The position numbers were made by a program, and so were the translations under genes. The notes beneath the pieces were generated by a model. It ran no database searches, was not told the DNA's origin, and saw only the letters and a program-made list of their open reading frames with translations. From contig JAFMJU010000008.1 in assembly GCA_017853285.1 (NCBI GenBank), forward strand, positions 1 to 22,637: a stretch of DNA of 22,637 bases, in the 5' to 3' direction. Below, one piece after another: positions 7,599 to 14,777 of the stretch (position 1 is its first letter; every line of letters starts with the position of its first letter). The stretch is from Gemmataceae bacterium (lineage in GTDB: Bacteria; Planctomycetota; Planctomycetia; Gemmatales; Gemmataceae).

Positions 7599-8915
7599 AT
7601 GCTGCTGTGGCTGTTGCTCTGCCTCCCTTCCGACCCCAACCCGGTCGCCGCCGCCAAAGGTACCCTGCTCGACCGCTACCTGATGGCGCCCGACGCCAGT
7701 TACAAGTGGTCCAAGGAAAAGGTGGAGGGAAACTTCCTCACCGGCACCACCCACCACCTGAAGCTGACCAGCCAGACCTGGCAGGGGCACCGCTGGGACC
7801 ATGACCTGCTGTTGTTCGTGCCCCCCGGCGCCAAACCGGGCAAGACGGTGGTGCTGCTCAACACCGGCGGCAACCCTTCAGGCGGCAACCGCCTGCTGGG
7901 CCTCACCATCGCCACGCGCCTGAAGGCCCCGGTGGCGGTGCTGTTCCAGATCCCCAATCAACCACTCTACAACCGTACCGAGGATGCCCTGATAGCCGAG
8001 ACCTTCGTCCGGTACCTGGAATCGGATGGCAAGGATGTCTCCTGGCCGTTGCTGTTCCCCATGGCCAAGGCGTGCGTCCGCGCCATGGACACCCTGCAGG
8101 CGTACACGAAGGAGGCCTGGAAAGAGGACGCGGCGGAAAAGTTCGTGCTCACCGGCGCCAGCAAGCGCGGCTGGACCACCTGGCTGGCTTCCGCGTTCGA
8201 CCGCCGGATCGTCGCCTTCGCGCCCCTGGTCATCGACACCCTGAACATGCAGGACCAGATGAAGCACCAGTTCGAGGCCTTCGGCAAGCCCAGCGATCAG
8301 ATCAAGGACTATGTCGAGCGCAAACTGGTTCCCCTGCCCCCTGGCGACACGGCCAAAAACCTCTGGCTGGGGGTCGATCCCTTCAGCTACCGCGAGCGAT
8401 TCCAGCAACCCAAGCTCATCGTCAACGGCGCCAACGATCCGTACTGGACCGCCGACGCGCTGAACCTGTACTGGGACAAGATCCCAGGCCCCAAGCATGT
8501 GCTGATCGTGCCCAACGCCGGACACGACCTCCGCGAGAAAAATGCCGATGGCACCAAGACCATTGACAGGGCGCTGGCAACCCTCACCGTCTTCAGCCGG
8601 CGGGCTGCCGCCGGCAAGGGCATGCCCCGACTGGAATGGAAACACACAGGCGAGGCAACCGACGCCAGGCTGACGGTGAAGGCCGAGCCGGCGCCTTCCA
8701 AGGTCACCCTTTGGCAAGTGAGCGCCCCCCGCCAGGATTTCCGCAAGTCGGAATGGAAGCCAACCAACCTCCAGGTGACCGGGGGCAAGGCCGAGGCCAG
8801 TGTCGCTCGCCCCGAGTCCGGCGCGCTGGCCTTCTACGCGCTCTGCGAGTTCAACGATGACATCGAACCCTACTGCCTGGCCACCCAGGTGCGGGTGCTG
8901 GAAGCGGGCAAGTGA
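7599..8915 (+). CDS. PhoPQ-activated pathogenicity-related (PqaA-like) secreted protein
   Basis: The 438-residue protein has an N-terminal hydrophobic signal-like stretch (MLLWLLLCLP...AAA). It is followed by the PhoPQ_related (PF10142-type) sequence: DRYLMAPDASYKW, 'LLNTGGNPSGG', 'QIPNQPLY', and an alpha/beta-hydrolase-like core. The likely triad is S188 in GASKRGWTTW, D280 in NGANDPYW and H309 in NAGHDL. The family is named from Salmonella PqaA, but in planctomycetes homologues are common secreted proteins of unknown substrate, and a hydrolase role is inferred from the fold. No clear ribosome binding site precedes ATG 7599. The C-terminal ~110 residues look like a beta-rich domain. The gene ends just before a strong terminator. 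Confidence 0.9.
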   Translation: MLLWLLLCLPSDPNPVAAAKGTLLDRYLMAPDASYKWSKEKVEGNFLTGTTHHLKLTSQTWQGHRWDHDLLLFVPPGAKPGKTVVLLNTGGNPSGGNRLLGLTIATRLKAPVAVLFQIPNQPLYNRTEDALIAETFVRYLESDGKDVSWPLLFPMAKACVRAMDTLQAYTKEAWKEDAAEKFVLTGASKRGWTTWLASAFDRRIVAFAPLVIDTLNMQDQMKHQFEAFGKPSDQIKDYVERKLVPLPPGDTAKNLWLGVDPFSYRERFQQPKLIVNGANDPYWTADALNLYWDKIPGPKHVLIVPNAGHDLREKNADGTKTIDRALATLTVFSRRAAAGKGMPRLEWKHTGEATDARLTVKAEPAPSKVTLWQVSAPRQDFRKSEWKPTNLQVTGGKAEASVARPESGALAFYALCEFNDDIEPYCLATQVRVLEAGK

Positions 8916-8939
8916 CACTGGACGGTCACGCGACTTTTC

Positions 8940-8973
8940 AGCAGGCGGGCCGGATTCGGCCCGCCTGCTTTTT
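8940..8973 (+). terminator. Strong intrinsic terminator after the PqaA-like gene
   Basis: A perfect 13-bp GC-rich stem (8940-8952 with 8957-8969), GATT tetraloop at 8953-8956, and a T tract ending at 8973. It lies 25 bases after the stop codon and separates this gene from murQ-kinase downstream. It is the clearest terminator in the window. Confidence 0.93.
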
Positions 8974-9044
8974 CATCCGCTAAAATCCGGTCATCCCTGA
9001 CAGGCCATTAGTCGAAACAACCGCCACCAACCCACGGAATCACC

Positions 9045-10925
9045 ATGGCCGACACACCGGCACAAGAGACCGTTGACACCATCGCCGCGCTGACCACCGA
9101 GGGGCGCAACCCTGCCTCCACAGGGCTCGATCAGCTCGACGCCGCCGGCATCGCCCGGTTGATGAACAGCCAGGATGCCTCCATCGCCGGCCAAGTGGCG
9201 GGTCAGATCCCCGCCATCGCCCGTCTGATGGACGCCATGGTGGATCGCTTGCGCAAGGGCGGCCGGGTGTTTTTCACCGGAGCGGGCACCAGTGGTCGTT
9301 TGGGCGTGCTGGATGCCGCGGAGTGTGTGCCCACCTTCCAGTCCCCTCCCGGTCAGATTTCCGGCCTTATCGCCGGCGGCATGGGGGCCATGTTCCGCGC
9401 GGTGGAAGGAGCCGAGGATTCGCCCGACCTGGCCGCCGCCGACTTGCGCGCCCTGGGGCTCGACAGTCGCGATTGCGTCATCGGCATCGCCGCATCCGGG
9501 CGAACCCCTTATGTGCTGGGCAGCCTGCGGGAGGCGGGGCAAACCGGCGCCCTCACAGGCGCCATCGCCTGCGTGCCCGGCAGCCGCATCGGCCAACTGG
9601 CTGAGCATGTCATCGAGGTGGTCACCGGGCCCGAGGTGCTGATGGGGTCCACCCGGCTGCGCGCCGGCACCGCCACCAAGCTGGTGCTCAACACCCTGAC
9701 AACCGGCGCGATGATCCTGTTGGGCAAGACCATGGGCGACCTGATGGTCGATCTTCGGGCTAGCAATGAAAAGCTGCGGTTAAGATCCATCCGCATTGTC
9801 GCCATGGCCACAGGCACCGATTCCGCCACAGCCGCCAGCGCGCTGGCTCGTTCTGGTGGCGAGGTTAAAACAGCCATTGTTTGCCTGAAAAGAGACATCC
9901 CTCCCCCGACCGCCCGCGCCTGCCTGCGGGCCGCCGGTGGACGGGTCAGCGAGGCCCTTCGGGCGGCACCAGACGCCACACCCACCGTCGCTCCAGGCGC
10001 GGTTGCCGGCATAGATGGCGGCGGCACCTCGCTGAAAGTGCGGTTGGCGGTTCGTGACGGAGGTGGCTGGCGCGACCTGCCGTTGAGCCTCGGCCCCCCC
10101 GCCTTGCCCGCCACCCACGCCCCGGACGGAGTCGCCTTCGAATGGCGCCGCCGCCTGTTGGGACTTTTGGCCGATGCGGGTCTACCCCCCGATTCACTTG
10201 GCGCGATCGTCGCGGGCACCTCAGGTGCAGGGGATGACCGGGTGCGGGTCGATCTGGCAGATCAATTGGCCCGCTGGTTCCCCACCGCCCGGGTCCAAAT
10301 AGTGACTGATATTCAGTTGCTGGCCCGTGCTGCCGGCGATCCAAACGCCCTTTGTCTGATTGCTGGCACCGGGTCGATTGCCTGGTGGGAACCGCATCCC
10401 GGCGTGGTGCACCGGGCCGGCGGGTACGGTCCCGGCGTGGGAGATGAGGGGGGTGGTCTCTGGCTGTCCGAGGAAGCTATCCGCGCCGTCTGCATGGCCG
10501 AGGATGGTCGGGGGCCCGATACCACGCTCCGGGACGCCCTTTTGGCGGAAACCGGTCAGGCCGACGGCCGCGGCCTGGCCGCATGGCACCAGAGGGCTGG
10601 CCGTGGCGCCGCCCGCCTGGCCGCCATCCTGCTCAGGCAGGCCACGGCCGGCGACATGGTGGCCCAATCGCTGAGGGCCAAGGCCATCTATCACTTGCGC
10701 GCCCTGGTGCAAACCGTCCTTCGCAAGGACTTCGGTTCACCCCCCAAAACATTGGTCGCGGGCGGCGGGCTTTTCAATGATGAGGATTTCTGGCAAGCCT
10801 TCACCCAATCATTCCACACCGGTGGCCAAGACCTTCCCGTCTGGACCAGGTTGCCCCAACCGGTGGACGGGGCCCTTCAATCCGCCCGCGATTTGCTGGA
10901 AAAACAGTCCCGAACCACCGCCTGA
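9045..10925 (+). CDS. murQ: Bifunctional N-acetylmuramic acid 6-phosphate etherase / BadF-type amino-sugar kinase
   Basis: The 626-residue protein fuses two enzymes. Residues ~1-305 are a MurQ SIS-domain etherase: TEGRNP near residue 18, FTGAGTSGRLGVLDAAEC, and catalytic-type glutamates E93 and E124 (in EGAEDS) spaced 31 apart as in E. coli MurQ E83/E114. MurQ converts MurNAc-6-phosphate to GlcNAc-6-phosphate and D-lactate. Residues ~320-626 are an ASKHA-fold kinase of the BadF/BadG/NagK group: GIDGGGTSLKVRL from residue 322, IAGTGSIAWW, and GPGVGDEGGGLW. This group includes GlcNAc and MurNAc kinases. One polypeptide could therefore phosphorylate MurNAc and cleave the product. The start is the ATG at 9045; no strong ribosome binding site is evident. 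The substrate of the kinase half is inferred from the fusion. Confidence 0.93.
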   Translation: MADTPAQETVDTIAALTTEGRNPASTGLDQLDAAGIARLMNSQDASIAGQVAGQIPAIARLMDAMVDRLRKGGRVFFTGAGTSGRLGVLDAAECVPTFQSPPGQISGLIAGGMGAMFRAVEGAEDSPDLAAADLRALGLDSRDCVIGIAASGRTPYVLGSLREAGQTGALTGAIACVPGSRIGQLAEHVIEVVTGPEVLMGSTRLRAGTATKLVLNTLTTGAMILLGKTMGDLMVDLRASNEKLRLRSIRIVAMATGTDSATAASALARSGGEVKTAIVCLKRDIPPPTARACLRAAGGRVSEALRAAPDATPTVAPGAVAGIDGGGTSLKVRLAVRDGGGWRDLPLSLGPPALPATHAPDGVAFEWRRRLLGLLADAGLPPDSLGAIVAGTSGAGDDRVRVDLADQLARWFPTARVQIVTDIQLLARAAGDPNALCLIAGTGSIAWWEPHPGVVHRAGGYGPGVGDEGGGLWLSEEAIRAVCMAEDGRGPDTTLRDALLAETGQADGRGLAAWHQRAGRGAARLAAILLRQATAGDMVAQSLRAKAIYHLRALVQTVLRKDFGSPPKTLVAGGGLFNDEDFWQAFTQSFHTGGQDLPVWTRLPQPVDGALQSARDLLEKQSRTTA

Positions 10926-10942
10926 GCCGCGTCGGATTCCAT

Positions 10943-10971
10943 TTGTTGAAATCCGGCCCCTGATCTATCAT
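10943..10971 (+). promoter_or_regulatory. Candidate promoter for the DUF1501 gene
   Basis: TTGTTG at 10943-10948 and TATCAT at 10966-10971 are separated by 17 bases. The -10 matches TATAAT at five of six positions and the -35 keeps TTG. It lies 67 bases before the start codon, in the gap after murQ-kinase. Confidence 0.45.
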
Positions 10972-11037
10972 GAAGTTTCCTTCCGTCGGCCCTTTTTCCG
11001 GGCCCGCCCGATGTTTTGGCATCGCAAGGGATGCTCC

Positions 11038-12051
11038 ATGGCACGCTCTGAAAACACCACCGGACCGTCCCTGGACCGCCGGGCCTTTGTCGGCGGAATG
11101 GCCGCCTGTGGCTTGGCAGGCTTCCCGCGCGAATTGTCGGCAGGAAACGCTCAGCAGGCTACAGCCTGCATCTGGATCAATCTCGTCGGCGGCCCGTCCC
11201 AACTCGACACATGGGACCCCAAGCCGGATGCCCCCTCCGAGGTGCGAGGCCCCTTCGCCTCCATTCCCACCTCTATCCCGGGCATACGGGTGAGCGAGTT
11301 GTTCCCCCGGCTGGCCGACAGGCTCCATCAAGTCACCCTGTTGCGCGGTATCCATCACCACAACCTGCCCACCCACGAGTCGGGCTGGCGCGAACTGCAG
11401 ACAGGCGAATGCCACCCTTCCACTGTCAAACCCTCGCTGGGGGCTCATCTGGCCACCCGTGGCCTGAATGGCCAGCCCGGCTGGGTGGTTGTGCCCGGCC
11501 CCATGCAAACCGACGGGCTCTGCCTGGTGGATGACGGACAATCACCAGGCCCCTTGGGCTTGGCCCACGGCCCGGCGGAAGACCCGCTCGCCACCCAAGA
11601 CCTCCGCCAGCTTTTTGCCCGCGCCGCCCTCCGGGTGGAAGCGGGTGCCCGGTTCGTGACTGTCAACACCGCGCCGACGGTTTTCCACAGGCGCACCTGG
11701 GACTGCCATGCCGACGGCGGCTCCCTGCCCACCACCGCCGGGCAGACCCGCGACCTGGGCTTGGAACTCGACGAGGCGCTCGACCTGATGCTGCGGCGTC
11801 TGGATCAAAACGGCTTGCTGCAAAGCACGCTGGTCGTGGCCACAGGCGAGATGGGCCGCACCCCGCACCTGAACCGGCGCGGCGGGCGTGACCACTGGTC
11901 CCGCGCCTGGACGGCCCTGGTGGCCGGGGCCGGCACCCCCGGCGGGGCAATTCTCGGCAAAACCGATCCGCTGGGTGGCGAACCTGTCGACGGTGCCCTG
12001 CCCGCTGCCGGCCTGCACCATCTGGTCGCCATGCGGCTCGGCATCGCCTGA
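11038..12051 (+). CDS. DUF1501 domain protein, Tat-exported, unusually short
   Basis: The 337-residue protein starts at ATG 11038, with AAGGGA five bases upstream; an in-frame ATG at 11011 is a weaker alternative. The N-terminus carries a twin-arginine motif, DRRAFVGG, followed by a short hydrophobic stretch. Family marks are CIWINLVGGPSQLDTWDPKP, 'PGIRVSELFPRLA', 'ATGEMGRTPHLNRRGGRDHW' and 'AGAGTPGGAILGKTD'. DUF1501 proteins have an alkaline-phosphatase/sulfatase-like fold, are abundant in planctomycetes and lack a settled function. They often sit beside large haem-binding CxxCH proteins, and one occurs about 1 kb downstream here. Most members run 420-480 residues. This one appears to lack a helical block between LGLAHGPAEDP and LRVEAGARFV, and ends soon after RLGIA. 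Confidence 0.9.
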   Translation: MARSENTTGPSLDRRAFVGGMAACGLAGFPRELSAGNAQQATACIWINLVGGPSQLDTWDPKPDAPSEVRGPFASIPTSIPGIRVSELFPRLADRLHQVTLLRGIHHHNLPTHESGWRELQTGECHPSTVKPSLGAHLATRGLNGQPGWVVVPGPMQTDGLCLVDDGQSPGPLGLAHGPAEDPLATQDLRQLFARAALRVEAGARFVTVNTAPTVFHRRTWDCHADGGSLPTTAGQTRDLGLELDEALDLMLRRLDQNGLLQSTLVVATGEMGRTPHLNRRGGRDHWSRAWTALVAGAGTPGGAILGKTDPLGGEPVDGALPAAGLHHLVAMRLGIA

Positions 12052-12116
12052 AGGCCTTTTCCGGTTTCACGAGTCTTGGTTCAAGCGCGCCGCCTCGGCG
12101 TCTGGAGAAAAAAGCG

Positions 12117-13004
12117 ATGTCTGAACTGCCCGAGATGTCCGCCAACGCCGACGACTACATCTTCGACGCCACCGAGGAAAACTTCGAGGCCCGGGTGGTG
12201 ATGTCCCCCATCCCGGTGGTGATCGACTTCTGGGCCTCCTGGTGCCAGCCCTGCAAGATGCTCAAGCCGCTCCTTGAGAAGCTGATCGCCCAGCGCGGCG
12301 GCAAGATCGCCCTGGCGCGAGTGGATGTGGACAAGCAACAGCGCATCGCCATGGCCTTTGGCATCAACTCCATCCCGGATGTGGTCGCCTTCTCCGAGGG
12401 GCGCCCGGTGGACCGCTTCACGGGGCTCCTGCCCGAGAAGGAACTTGGCGAATTCCTCGACCGCCTGCTGCCCACCGAGGCGCAAAACCTGGTCCAGCAG
12501 GCCCGTGGTTTCGAGGATGCAGGCGATGTGGAAACCGCTGAAAACCTCTACCGCCAGGCCCTGGAGGGCGAGGAATTCCTCGATGAGGCGCGCGTGGGCC
12601 TGGCCCGCCTGCTGCTGGCCAAGGGTGAGCACGCCGAGGTGACCAAGCTGCTGGAGATGGTGAACTGCGGTGGCGAGATCGGCGACGAGGCGCTGGCCCT
12701 GAAGGCCTGCTCCTGGTTCGCCGACCGGCCCGGCATCAGCACCAACCTCCAGGAATGCGCCGACCGGGCCGCCGACGCCCAGGGCAAGGAGAAGGCCAGG
12801 GCTCTCTACGAGCTGGGCTGCTGCCAGGCCATGCGCGGCGACTATCCCTCCGCCCTGGAGTGCCTCGTCACCGCCGGCGAGGAGGACTCCGTCCTGCTCA
12901 ACGGCCCGGTGAAAGAGGCGATGATCCAGTGCTTCCACGCCTTGGGCGACACGCATCCCGTCACCACCGAATACCGCAATCGCCTGATGATGCTGCTCTG
13001 CTGA
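12117..13004 (+). CDS. CnoX/YbbN-like thioredoxin with TPR-like C-terminal region
   Basis: The 295-residue cytoplasmic protein has a thioredoxin domain (~residues 14-118) with active site W42-C43-Q-P-C46-K and cis-Pro P87 in NSIPDVV. A helical repeat region (~125-290) contains 'ARGFEDAGDVETAENLYRQA' and similar TPR-like units. This matches the YbbN/CnoX architecture of redox-linked holdase chaperones that work with GroEL. E. coli CnoX has a degenerate SxxC site, whereas this one keeps both cysteines and could be a real oxidoreductase. GGAG at 12104-12107 lies nine bases before the ATG. The gap from the DUF1501 gene is 65 bases, so co-transcription is possible. Confidence 0.9.
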   Translation: MSELPEMSANADDYIFDATEENFEARVVMSPIPVVIDFWASWCQPCKMLKPLLEKLIAQRGGKIALARVDVDKQQRIAMAFGINSIPDVVAFSEGRPVDRFTGLLPEKELGEFLDRLLPTEAQNLVQQARGFEDAGDVETAENLYRQALEGEEFLDEARVGLARLLLAKGEHAEVTKLLEMVNCGGEIGDEALALKACSWFADRPGISTNLQECADRAADAQGKEKARALYELGCCQAMRGDYPSALECLVTAGEEDSVLLNGPVKEAMIQCFHALGDTHPVTTEYRNRLMMLLC

Positions 13005-13070
13005 CACACGGTGCCGGGTGGATGCCACGCCGCCCTGCCGATCCCACCCCACCCTCCCGGGGATTAGGTC

Positions 13071-14777
13071 ATGCTCGCCCTGCTTTGTGCCCTGTCGCTG
13101 CTCCCCTCCCAACCGGCCGCGCCTTCCGGGCGCGCAGGCTCCCTCTTCGGGCGGGACAACCTGGTGGCCTGGTGCGTTGTCCCGTTCGACGCCAGGAAGC
13201 GCACCCCGCCCGAACGGGTGGCAATGCTCCAGTCCGCCGGCGTCCGCAAACTTGCCTGGGACTGGCGCGACGAGCATCTGGCCCGCATGGACGAGGAATT
13301 CGGCCTGCTGCGCAAGTCAAACATCGAACTCTCCGCTGTCTGGTTCCCCGCCGCCCTGCCCGGCCCCGGCGAAAAAATCCTGCAAGCCGCGGCAAAACAC
13401 CGCCATACCCCGCAACTGTGGGTGAGTCTGGGCGACCCTGCCCCCGGCAAGGACCAGGCGGCCAAGGTGCGGGCTGCCGCCGCTGTCTTGGCCCCCATAG
13501 CCATCGCCGGCAATAAACAGGGCTGCAAGCTGGCTCTCTACAACCACGGTGGCTGGTTCGGCGAGCCGGAAAACCAGGTGCAGGTTCTCTCCGCCCTCAA
13601 AAAATCCACGGGTATTGATTCGGGTATCGTCTACAACCTGCACCACGGGCACGATCATCTGACCCGCCTCGCCCCCATGCTGAAGGCCATCCGCCCGCAC
13701 CTGCTCTGCGTCAACCTCAACGGCATGGACACCGACGGCGACAAGTTCGGCCGCAAGATCCTGCAAATGGGCCAGGGAGCAAGGGATCTGGAATGCCTGC
13801 GCGCCATACTCGATTCCGGCTACACAGGCCCTATCGGGGTGCTTGGCCATACCGAGCACGACGCCGAACTCACGCTGCGCGACAACCTCGACGGCCTGGC
13901 CTGGCTGAACCGGAAACTGGCCGGCGGCGACGCCGGCCCGGCACCCCGCCCCCGCACACCTGTTCCCGCCCGCATCGAACCCAAACCGCCCTCCCCGCCC
14001 GGAGATCCAGGTTGGCTTGCCGAAGGAAGGCCTGAGTACCGCGACCCGCCCATCACAGCCGAGGCGCGCGCCAAAATGGGTGATGCCTCCAACTTCCGCA
14101 TCCTGCTTGCCTCTGACACCAAAAACAGCCCCACCCACTGGGAACTGTTCACCGCCCCGGGCAAGGGAACCCTGTCGGTGTTCATGCCGGGTCGCAAGCC
14201 GGACCATCTGCACTCGGACAAGGTGGTTGCCGATGGCGGTGAACACACCGTCGGGCTCGTGCTCACCGAAAACGAGGTGGAACTGTGGGTGGATGGGGCG
14301 CAGGTTGCCAAGGGCCCGGTGAAGGGCGCCGGCCTGAAGTCCCTCGAAGGCAATCTGGGGCTGCCGGCTGGCCGAAGGCGGTCTCGACACCGGCGGCACC
14401 CTGCGGTGGGCGCGACTGCGCTCCGGCAGGCACGCACCCCACCAGGCTATCGCGGTGCCCGTTGCCGATGGCTCTACCCTTGGATTGTGGGATTTCACCA
14501 AGCCACCCGCCGGCAACGCTCATCCCGATGGATCCCGCCTGGCCAACCCGGCACGGCGCGTGATCGACCCAAAGCCCCTGGGCAAGCCCCCCATCGGGTT
14601 CGATCCCGGGGTGCAAAAAAAACTTTTGGCCCTCAGCCTCGAGAAAGGGAATGCCGAGCGGGGCGCCGCCCTCTTCAGCTCGGCCAAGCAGGCCTGCCTC
14701 AGTTGCCACAAGGTGGGCGAGGCGGGCGGCAAGGTGGGCCCCGAACTCACCCTTTTGGGCACCTGCCAGCCTCCTGA
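13071..14777 (+). CDS. 5' part of frameshifted multidomain protein: TIM-barrel (sugar isomerase-like) plus LamG-like domain
   Basis: The genuine coding part runs from ATG 13071 (GGGGA seven bases upstream) to L431 at about 14363. Beyond that this frame turns Arg-rich and meaningless, and its TGA at 14775 is not biological. Residues 1-20 are a signal-like leader. Residues ~30-280 are a xylose-isomerase-like TIM barrel with 'LALYNHGGWFGEPENQV', 'GIVYNLHHGHDHL', 'LLCVNLNGMD' and 'GPIGVLGHTEHDAEL', a pattern typical of secreted planctomycete sugar-isomerase-like proteins. A Pro-rich linker (~288-315) follows, then a concanavalin/LamG-like beta domain (~335 on) with 'HTVGLVLTENEVELWVDG'. This domain continues in the +1 frame after 14364 (RLAEGGLDTGGTLRWARLRSG). 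It is therefore one gene with the 3' part that ends at 17760, broken by one base. Confidence 0.8.
   Translation: MLALLCALSLLPSQPAAPSGRAGSLFGRDNLVAWCVVPFDARKRTPPERVAMLQSAGVRKLAWDWRDEHLARMDEEFGLLRKSNIELSAVWFPAALPGPGEKILQAAAKHRHTPQLWVSLGDPAPGKDQAAKVRAAAAVLAPIAIAGNKQGCKLALYNHGGWFGEPENQVQVLSALKKSTGIDSGIVYNLHHGHDHLTRLAPMLKAIRPHLLCVNLNGMDTDGDKFGRKILQMGQGARDLECLRAILDSGYTGPIGVLGHTEHDAELTLRDNLDGLAWLNRKLAGGDAGPAPRPRTPVPARIEPKPPSPPGDPGWLAEGRPEYRDPPITAEARAKMGDASNFRILLASDTKNSPTHWELFTAPGKGTLSVFMPGRKPDHLHSDKVVADGGEHTVGLVLTENEVELWVDGAQVAKGPVKGAGLKSLEGNLGLPAGRRRSRHRRHPAVGATALRQARTPPGYRGARCRWLYPWIVGFHQATRRQRSSRWIPPGQPGTARDRPKAPGQAPHRVRSRGAKKTFGPQPRERECRAGRRPLQLGQAGLPQLPQGGRGGRQGGPRTHPFGHLPAS
14364..14365 (+). 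other. Single-base frameshift site joining the two halves of one gene
   Basis: Frame 13071 is coherent up to CTG 14361-14363. Removing one C of the CC at 14364-14365 joins 'SLEGNLGL' directly to 'RLAEGGLDTGGTLRWARLRSG', completing the LamG-like domain. The corrected product would have 1562 residues (13071-17760). No slippery heptamer or stimulatory hairpin is evident, so a base error or recent mutation is likelier than programmed shifting. Confidence 0.8.

Noticed and set aside
8981..8986. TAAAAT as a -10 box for murQ-kinase
   Set aside because: The matching -35 position falls inside the terminator stem (GGCCCG), so the pair is not convincing, although the spacing to the gene is reasonable.
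10777..11037. Upstream extension of the DUF1501 frame overlapping murQ-kinase
   Set aside because: It overlaps the kinase domain's coding end, and the DUF1501 Tat signal starts naturally at 11038 with a ribosome binding site. ATG 11011 remains a minor alternative.
14366..14777. C-terminal 137 codons of the 13071 frame
   Set aside because: The sequence is Arg/Pro-rich nonsense overlapping the haem-site coding frame. It is a result of the frameshift at 14364, not a real domain.
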